A DNA stretch of 10,816 nt, from positions 1 to 10,816 of the forward strand of contig JAJRTG010000186.1 in NCBI GenBank assembly GCA_024278395.1, written 5' to 3'. The notes beneath the pieces are model-generated. The model was not told the origin of the DNA. It worked only from the letters and a program-made list of their open reading frames with translations, and ran no database searches. This stretch comes from Fidelibacterota bacterium (GTDB lineage Bacteria > Bipolaricaulota > Bipolaricaulia > UBA7950 > UBA9294). Of the stretch, positions 7,125 to 10,816 are shown in pieces. Made by a program: the position numbers and the translations under genes. How positions within the stretch are numbered: position 1 is the first letter of the stretch; every line of letters starts with the position of its first letter.

Positions 7125-8281
7125 TCTCCCGAGATCTCCGCTAGGATACGTTTAAGTTCTTCCTTAGCCTTGGGGTGGCAAATCGCCTCTTTGGTCATCA
7201 AGTTGATTGGATAAAGCGAGCACGGGAAGGCCACCTCCCCATCAGCATCCAGGATCATCACCGTCGGCATACCGAACAGGTTCCAGGAGGTTATCAGCCG
7301 ATTGTCTTCGTCAAGAAGAACCTGCCATCCAAAACCAGGTGCGGAAGCAGTCTCCTTTAACTCATCACGCAATTTGGCCCATCGTTTGTTGGCGCGGGCG
7401 AGAAAATCACTGAGCGGAACAGCGAAGAACTCAGGGTGATCCTTGTCAAGACCGATGCGCCTTCCGTACTCCCATATCGAGGTCTCCGCCGTTTCAGAGA
7501 AGTAGTGGTTGAGCCAGATAAACTCAACCTGAGGAAACTCGCCTTGCAAAGTGCTCAACTCACTAAACGCACAGGCACTATTCCCTTGGTTCGAACCGAA
7601 ATAGATCAGGCGTGGGACCCCTGCCTTAAGCCACACCTCCTTCCCATCGAGGGAGTAGAGGGGAAAAGACGGCCAACGAACCATGTTTCCGTACCAAAGC
7701 ACCTGCTGAAACAGCGTATCGTCTGGTACGACTCCGTGCGCGGCGAAGTAACGGACGATTTCCTCAAGTTCTGGCACAGCATAGTTCGGGAAAGCGCGTC
7801 GTCGGTAGACGATCGTTCCTCTTTGGTTCACCAGAAAAGTGACCGGTGATCCATGAGCGCCGACCTGATAAAACGCGCAAGTAATCGCCGCAACCGGGTC
7901 TGCAATGATTTTAACTCCTTCTCCGAGAGCCTGACGAAGATCCGATTGTCGTGACGAAGTCATACCGGATACGATCACCACCACCTGGCATCCGGGAATC
8001 TCCCCCCACTTCCCGATCAGTGGATAGTACTCTGGATCGCAGTTTCGGTTTATAACCACAAGGACCGTGTTGGCTGTTTGAAAATCAACCCCCTCTATGG
8101 AGGGCGCGGCCGCGTTGATCGGCAACCCGAGGGTATAGGGACAAAACTCCGTTTGTAAATCTTCGAATGGAGGTGTAGCGAGCCATACATCGAGACCACC
8201 GCAGTTCGGTGAATCGCATTCTCCGAGCGCTACGACCGCTGAGAGCAACACAATGAGCAGAAGTGTGACGACTTTTCGCAT
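7121..8281 (-). CDS. Secreted protein with two thioredoxin-like domains, each with a single active-site cysteine
   Basis: The 386-residue product starts with a signal peptide (basic MRK, hydrophobic 5-19, likely cleavage after ALG at 20), so it should act outside the cytoplasmic membrane. A short segment with Cys22, Cys27 and Cys47 precedes two repeats of a thioredoxin/TlpA/AhpC-like fold. In domain 1 (about 57-185) a strand VLVVINRN leads to Cys81, and the cis-proline loop is GSPVTFLV (Pro146). In domain 2 (about 205-383) the strand LIYFGS leads to NSACAFSEL with Cys237, and the loop is GMPTVMIL (Pro339). Neither domain has CxxC, so a peroxiredoxin-like, mixed-disulfide or non-redox binding role is likelier than classical dithiol oxidoreductase activity. 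The gene begins 17 bp after the cysteine-rich peptide gene, has GAAGGT before its ATG, and overlaps the permease by GTGA. The fold is inferred from motifs; the role, probably on the peptide's thiols, is inferred from context. Confidence 0.8.
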   Translation of the reverse strand: MRKVVTLLLIVLLSAVVALGECDSPNCGGLDVWLATPPFEDLQTEFCPYTLGLPINAAAPSIEGVDFQTANTVLVVINRNCDPEYYPLIGKWGEIPGCQVVVIVSGMTSSRQSDLRQALGEGVKIIADPVAAITCAFYQVGAHGSPVTFLVNQRGTIVYRRRAFPNYAVPELEEIVRYFAAHGVVPDDTLFQQVLWYGNMVRWPSFPLYSLDGKEVWLKAGVPRLIYFGSNQGNSACAFSELSTLQGEFPQVEFIWLNHYFSETAETSIWEYGRRIGLDKDHPEFFAVPLSDFLARANKRWAKLRDELKETASAPGFGWQVLLDEDNRLITSWNLFGMPTVMILDADGEVAFPCSLYPINLMTKEAICHPKAKEELKRILAEISGE

Positions 8282-8298
8282 AGTCCGACCTTCAACGC

Positions 8299-8610
8299 TC
8301 AGCGGGTTAGGCAGAACTCAGAGTACGAGGTCACTATTTCACAGTCGTAGTCAGGTAGGGGCCATGCTTGGTCACAGTGAAAACTGTTCCAAGTGCAGCG
8401 ATACTCACAGCTTGGTGTTTCTGGATCATAAGGGCCACATACCTGATTCCAACACCGATGATATAATTCCTGCCAGCAACCACCTTGGCCTGTTTGGTAA
8501 CAGCTTCCGCCACCGCACGTAGTGCTGCAGGTACAACTCGTATACCCAACAGCAGAGAGTAAGCTAACCATCGCTGCGATCATAAGCAGCGTTACCAGAT
8601 AACGTTTCAT
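8299..8610 (-). CDS. Small secreted cysteine-rich peptide (12 cysteines), unrecognised family
   Basis: This 103-residue product begins with MKRYLV and a hydrophobic core to about residue 20; cleavage after AVG (22) would leave about 81 residues. I do not recognise the family. The mature part has 12 cysteines at 26, 28, 32, 37, 45, 53, 58, 68, 72, 79, 90 and 100, an even number that could make six disulfides. It is also rich in Trp, Tyr and Gly, with a doubled Cys-Trp pair at 45-46 and 53-54, and it looks acidic, unlike a cationic antimicrobial peptide. The C-terminal half lacks the regular CxxC spacing of zinc ribbons or ferredoxins. It is a real gene: GGAGGTGA lies 6 bases before ATG and a consensus promoter lies just upstream. 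It heads the operon with the thioredoxin-fold protein and ABC transporter. It could be a bacteriocin-like, signalling or structural peptide; no precursor leader with a Gly-Gly site is evident. Confidence 0.8.
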   Translation of the reverse strand: MKRYLVTLLMIAAMVSLLSAVGYTSCTCSTTCGGGSCYQTGQGGCWQELYHRCWNQVCGPYDPETPSCEYRCTWNSFHCDQAWPLPDYDCEIVTSYSEFCLTR

Positions 8611-8616
8611 TCTACG

Positions 8617-8624
8617 TCACCTCC
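8617..8624 (-). promoter_or_regulatory. Ribosome binding site of the cysteine-rich peptide gene
   Basis: Read on the - strand the sequence is GGAGGTGA, fully complementary to the 16S anti-Shine-Dalgarno core, with 6 bases to the ATG. It decides the start at 8610 and is the strongest such site in the cassette. Confidence 0.85.
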
Positions 8625-8630
8625 GCAACC

Positions 8631-8658
8631 ATTATACACATACATAAGCACTTGTCAA
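8631..8658 (-). promoter_or_regulatory. Consensus sigma70 promoter of the peptide-transporter operon
   Basis: On the - strand TTGACA (8658-8653) and TATAAT (8636-8631) both match the consensus at 6 of 6 positions, with a 16-bp spacer. The expected start is near 8624, giving a leader of only about 14 bases that begins at the Shine-Dalgarno sequence. The -35 lies inside an 11-bp palindrome, ACTTGTCAAGT (8650-8660), a possible operator. The upstream DNA is very AT-rich (15 of 60 bases are G or C in 8641-8700), which may act as an UP element. Confidence 0.8.
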
Positions 8659-8665
8659 GTCATAC

Positions 8666-8703
8666 TTACTCATAAATGATTACTTATTTTACTATATGTT
8701 ACT
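8666..8703 (-). repeat. Four AGTAA repeats upstream of the promoter
   Basis: On the - strand AGTAA occurs with first bases at 8703, 8693, 8684 and 8670, i.e. at intervals of 10, 9 and 14 bp, just upstream of the -35. Each is followed within a few bases by AT. The near-helical phasing could mark activator binding sites, but the DNA is AT-rich enough for chance to contribute. Confidence 0.4.
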
Positions 8704-8715
8704 CTTGTATTTTTG

Positions 8716-8775
8716 CCCTTCTCTCATGCCCGTGACCCCACTGCTGCGCCACCGGCGGCAGGTGGGGGAGAAGGG
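8716..8775. repeat. Imperfect long inverted repeat (potential hairpin)
   Basis: CCCTTCTC (8716-8723) pairs with GAGAAGGG (8768-8775). Inside it CCCCA (8736-8740) pairs with TGGGG (8763-8767), and CTGCTGC (8741-8747) pairs with GCGGCAG (8755-8761) with one G-T pair and one bulged G. The loop is 7 bases and one side has a 12-base bulge. It has no T-run on either strand, so it is not a standard terminator. It sits 58 bp upstream of the -35. Confidence 0.5.
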
Positions 8776-9004
8776 GAGAAAACATCAGATAAAATGAACA
8801 GGCCCCTTTTCCTTATGGCATGGGGATGATGAGACGACAATTCAAAGTCGAGCGTTCCTGGAAGCCTTATGACCCCGCGAAACGTACGAGATAGTGATAG
8901 AGGTAATCTTCCACCTACGGAGGACACTGATAGAGCACAACATCTTTGGTTTCATAAAGATCCTCTTCTGGGTACCATGCCCTTACTGGGGGAGGGAAAC
9001 CCTA

Positions 9005-9020
9005 CCTGCCTATAGGCAGG
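9005..9020. repeat. Short palindrome CCTGCC-tata-GGCAGG
   Basis: A 6-bp perfect inverted repeat with a 4-base self-complementary centre is followed at once by another small one (CGCC-gca-GGCG, near 9029-9039). Clustered GC-rich palindromes in non-coding DNA resemble REP-like elements, but family membership cannot be shown from one copy. Confidence 0.4.
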
Positions 9021-9059
9021 GGAAATTCGCCGCAGGCGGATGGACTCATAGAGCTCTCA

Positions 9060-9082
9060 ACGTCGGGGACAATCCCCGACGT
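9060..9082. repeat. Perfect 10-bp hairpin at the cassette/mnmG-remnant junction
   Basis: ACGTCGGGGA (9060-9069), loop CAA, and TCCCCGACGT (9073-9082) form a perfect stem that ends 4 bases before homology to mnmG begins at 9086. Only TATTT follows on the + strand, so terminator function is possible but weak. Its position at the breakpoint is notable. Confidence 0.6.
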
Positions 9083-9085
9083 ATT

Positions 9086-9474
9086 TGATCGCCGGGATCA
9101 ACGCTGCCCGGAGCGTTCTTGGGCAAGGTCCGTTTGTCCTGTCCTGCGGGGAGGCGTTCATCGGGGTGATGGTCGACGACCTCGTCACTAGGGGGATCGC
9201 CGAGCCGTACCGGATGCTCCCCTCCCGCGCCGAGTACCGGATCACCCTGCGGGAGAGCAACGCCGACCTGCGCCTGGCCCGGATCGGCCACGAACTCGGG
9301 TTGATCAGTGACGCCCAGTACGAACAGGTGGAGAAAAGACGAAAGCAGATCGAGGAGATTCTGCAAGAGCTGAGGATCACCCGCGTCCGGCCGCGCTCGT
9401 TCGGCCAGGCGGCCCGCATCCCCGGGATCTCCCAGGCCGACCTGACGATGCTCGCGATCATCCTGCGGCGCTAG
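9086..9474 (+). pseudogene. mnmG: Truncated, internally deleted second copy of the mnmG 3' end
   Basis: The stretch encodes residues 382-482 fused in frame to 587-614 of the intact MnmG at 2386-4230, 129 codons in all from a TTG at 9085. It lacks the FAD-binding N-terminal two thirds and both catalytic cysteines, plus 104 residues between the two parts, so it cannot be a working enzyme. The frame is nevertheless intact to a TAG stop. DNA identity to the full gene is about 98% over 358 bp, then falls sharply in the last 31 bp. There the codons here (ctc, atc, ctg, cgg, cgc) match the GC-rich local style, so this tail is probably the ancestral host one. It has no ribosome binding site. It lies 16 bp from the convergent ldh stop. 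It also serves as the right copy of the direct repeat flanking the cassette. Confidence 0.93.
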
Positions 9475-9490
9475 CGGCCTGCCCGGGGGG

Positions 9491-10465
9491 TCAATACCCC
9501 AATTTGGAGAGCACTTCCCGCAGCAGCCCGGCGGAGCTTTGTAACCCTTCGGCCTCCTGCTCGGTCAACGGCATCTCCAGCACTTGCTCAACCCCGTTTT
9601 TCCCCACGACCGTGGGTAGACTGAGGTATAGTTCCCCGAGGCTGTAGCACTCCGGTACCAGAGTGGAGACCGAGAGGATGGAGCGTTGGTCGGAGAGGAT
9701 GCTCTCCACGATGCGGGTCAAGGCCGCCGCCACGGCGTAGTAGGTGGCCCCTTTGCGCTTTATGATCTCGTAGGCGGCGTCCCGCGTGCTGCGGAAGATC
9801 CGCTCGCGGATTTCGCTCGGACAGTCGCACGTCGGTTGCATCTGGAACTCGTCCAGCGGGATCCCTGCCACGGTCGTCCTGCTCCATACCGGGACTTCTG
9901 AGTCGCCGTGTTCGCCGATGATGTAGCCGTGGACGTTGCGGGGATCCACCCCCAGATGGTTCCCGAGGAGGTACCGGAACCGTGCCGTGTCGAGAACAGT
10001 GCCCGAGCCGATCACCCGTTGAGCGGGGAATCCCGAGAGCTTCCATGTCACGAAGCTCAGGACGTCCACGGGGTTGGTGGCGACGATCAGGATCCCGGTC
10101 TGGTTGTATTCGGTGATCCGCGGGATCACGCTCTTGAATACTTCGGCGTTCCGGCGGACGAGGTCGAGCCGGGTTTCCCCCTCCCGCTGGGCCACCCCGG
10201 CGCAGATGACCACTATCTCCGCCCCGGCGCAATCCGGATAATCTCCCGCCCAGATGCGGACGGGATTGGAGAAGGGAGCCGCGTGGCCCAGGTCCATCGC
10301 CTCCCCTTCAGCCCGCTCCTTGTCCAGGTCGATCAGCACGATCTCCCCCACCGCCCCTTTGAGCAGGAGCGTGTAGGCGAGCGTCGCCCCCACCCGACCG
10401 ACCCCGATGATCGCCACCCGGTAGGGATGGGGTGCATGTGGTGTCGTCATATCTTCATCGATCAT
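9491..10465 (-). CDS. ldh: L-lactate dehydrogenase
   Basis: The 324-residue enzyme interconverts pyruvate and L-lactate with NADH/NAD+ in the cytoplasm. It has the Rossmann motif GVGRVGATLA (21-30) and an acidic residue at the end of beta-2 (Asp46, NAD preference). The active-site residues, in classical LDH numbering, are Gln93 (Q102), Arg99 (R109), Asn131 (N140), Asp159 (D168), Arg162 (R171) and His186 (H195). Gln in the substrate-specificity position (AGVAQREGETR) indicates lactate rather than malate dehydrogenase, which carries Arg. Arg164 and His179 match the residues (R173, H188) that bind fructose 1,6-bisphosphate in allosteric bacterial LDHs, so allosteric activation is plausible. The ATG at 10465 has AAGGAG 7 bases upstream; a second in-frame ATG follows at 10450. 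The extra N-terminal dozen residues are unremarkable. The gene lies 34 bp after the diaminopropionate ammonia-lyase gene, probably in the same transcript. Confidence 0.94.
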   Translation of the reverse strand: MIDEDMTTPHAPHPYRVAIIGVGRVGATLAYTLLLKGAVGEIVLIDLDKERAEGEAMDLGHAAPFSNPVRIWAGDYPDCAGAEIVVICAGVAQREGETRLDLVRRNAEVFKSVIPRITEYNQTGILIVATNPVDVLSFVTWKLSGFPAQRVIGSGTVLDTARFRYLLGNHLGVDPRNVHGYIIGEHGDSEVPVWSRTTVAGIPLDEFQMQPTCDCPSEIRERIFRSTRDAAYEIIKRKGATYYAVAAALTRIVESILSDQRSILSVSTLVPECYSLGELYLSLPTVVGKNGVEQVLEMPLTEQEAEGLQSSAGLLREVLSKLGY

Positions 10466-10472
10466 CTCAGCT

Positions 10473-10478
10473 CTCCTT
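10473..10478 (-). promoter_or_regulatory. Ribosome binding site of ldh
   Basis: On the - strand the sequence is AAGGAG, 7 bases before the ATG at 10465. It supports that start over the in-frame ATG 15 bases downstream. Confidence 0.75.
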
Positions 10479-10499
10479 TGTCGGTCGTCCTCTTTCCGA

Positions 10500-10816
10500 C
10501 TAGCCTTCCAGTTGGGTCACCCTGAACCCCTGCGGCACGGCGTGCGCCCCTTCCCACACCACCTGGCGGAAGTCGTCGGGATCGGTGTCCCCTTCGGTGT
10601 TGAGCAACAGTACCTGGGACTCCGGCCCCAACCCCAGCCGTTCACGCAGCGGCGTCAATTCAGGTCGTTGCATTATTAACGACAGCACCCCGAGGGTCAC
10701 CGCCCCGGATTCCCCGGACACGATGAACGGGTCCCCGGCGAGCGGGACCGCGTACATCCGCATCCCTCTTGCCGCGACGAAGTCCGGACAGGACACGAAG
10801 ACGTGGGCGCAGTCCC
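10500..10816 (-). CDS. dpaL: Diaminopropionate ammonia-lyase, C-terminal part (5' end outside the window)
   Basis: Only the last 104 codons are visible; the frame stays open to the window edge, and the family is normally near 400 residues. The segments FVSCPDFVAARGMRMYAVPLAGDP, SGESGAVTLG and NTEGDTDP closely follow the YgeX/DpaL family as I know it. This is a PLP-dependent fold-type II enzyme that converts 2,3-diaminopropionate to pyruvate and two ammonia. The PLP lysine and most of the active site lie upstream, out of view; the visible part includes the SGESGAV loop typical of the cofactor region. The stop lies 34 bp before the ldh ATG. The pyruvate made could feed lactate dehydrogenase, a reasonable reason for the two genes to sit together, though this is inference. 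Another member of the threonine-dehydratase fold is possible but less likely given the motif match. Confidence 0.85.
   Translation of the reverse strand, partial: DCAHVFVSCPDFVAARGMRMYAVPLAGDPFIVSGESGAVTLGVLSLIMQRPELTPLRERLGLGPESQVLLLNTEGDTDPDDFRQVVWEGAHAVPQGFRVTQLEG

Larger units (their letters stand above)
8625..9085. other. Gene-free right end of the accessory cassette
   Basis: This roughly 460-bp stretch holds the operon promoter, the AGTAA repeats and the inverted repeats listed separately. I see no convincing gene. Short open frames at 8724-8927 (-), 8793-8894 (+) and 8894-9088 (+) lack good ribosome sites and recognisable motifs. No tRNA, CRISPR or transposase remnant is visible. Confidence 0.6.

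Noticed and set aside
8836..8860. tRNA T-arm-like sequence (TTCAAAGTC)
   Set aside because: No acceptor stem, anticodon arm or CCA context around it, so a chance match.
8793..8894. Short + strand frame with an ATG at 8820 and a protein-like Arg/Lys-rich end
   Set aside because: Only about 24 codons from the ATG, no proper Shine-Dalgarno and no recognised family; could be a decayed gene tail but there is no support.
8724..8927. 67-codon open frame on the - strand
   Set aside because: No ribosome site, Ser/Pro-rich translation with no motif, and it runs through the inverted repeat at 8716-8775.
8894..9088. 64-codon open frame on the + strand
   Set aside because: Its second half is translated palindromic repeat DNA, it starts with GTG without a ribosome site, and it ends at the mnmG junction.
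9085..9474. The mnmG remnant as a functional small protein
   Set aside because: The frame is open, but there is no ribosome site and only fragments of a domain; a pseudogene and recombination scar explains it better.
9487..9500. GGGGT-caat-ACCCC mini-hairpin between the mnmG remnant and ldh as a bidirectional terminator
   Set aside because: The stem is only 5 bp, has no T-run, and overlaps the ldh stop codon; too weak to call.
9491..10465. Malate dehydrogenase as the identity of the 324-residue dehydrogenase
   Set aside because: The substrate-specificity position is Gln (AGVAQREGETR), as in lactate dehydrogenase; malate dehydrogenases have Arg there.

Overview
The window reads as chromosomal DNA of a GC-rich bacterium: mnmG is a bacterial/organellar gene, gene packing is tight, and several starts have AAGGAG- or GGAGGTGA-type ribosome binding sites. 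The adenosylhomocysteinase lacks the usual C-terminal extension, a trait seen in thermophile and archaeal-type forms. An uncultivated, possibly thermophilic lineage (Bipolaricaulota-like) is a guess; the sequence does not settle the taxon.

Left part (1-4230, + strand, housekeeping, very GC-rich): the 3' part of ahcY, an HAD-IB phosphatase 7 bp later, a slipin/stomatin-type SPFH protein, and a full-length mnmG 7 bp after it. Right part (9475-10816, - strand, GC-rich): the C-terminal end of a diaminopropionate ammonia-lyase gene, then an L-lactate dehydrogenase gene. The first enzyme makes pyruvate and the second reduces it.

Middle part (4231-9085, visibly AT-richer): an accessory cassette. 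On the - strand it carries one compact four-gene operon: a 103-residue secreted peptide with 12 cysteines; a secreted protein with two thioredoxin folds, each with a single cysteine at the active-site position; an ABC permease with two complete MacB/FtsX units; and its MacB/LolD-type ATPase. The last three genes overlap by 4 bp each (GTGA, ATGA). The peptide gene has a consensus promoter (TTGACA-16 bp-TATAAT) and a strong Shine-Dalgarno sequence. I recognise the transporter and thioredoxin folds but not the peptide or the combination. It is the best candidate here for an undescribed system: a disulfide-rich secreted peptide, an extracytoplasmic redox or binding partner, and a MacB-type transporter for export, sensing or self-protection. 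The remaining roughly 460 bp of the cassette (8625-9085) has no gene I can support, but holds the promoter, short repeats and several inverted repeats.

The cassette lies between two copies of the mnmG 3' end. The left copy completes the intact gene. The right copy (9086-9474) is a remnant of 129 codons with an in-frame 312-bp internal deletion bounded by 17-bp near-identical repeats. The copies are about 98% identical except in their last 31 bp, where they differ at 9 positions that are mostly silent. This pattern fits insertion of the cassette by homologous recombination into an ancestral mnmG-ldh convergent junction, with the tail of the intact mnmG coming from another lineage. No integrase or transposase is visible.
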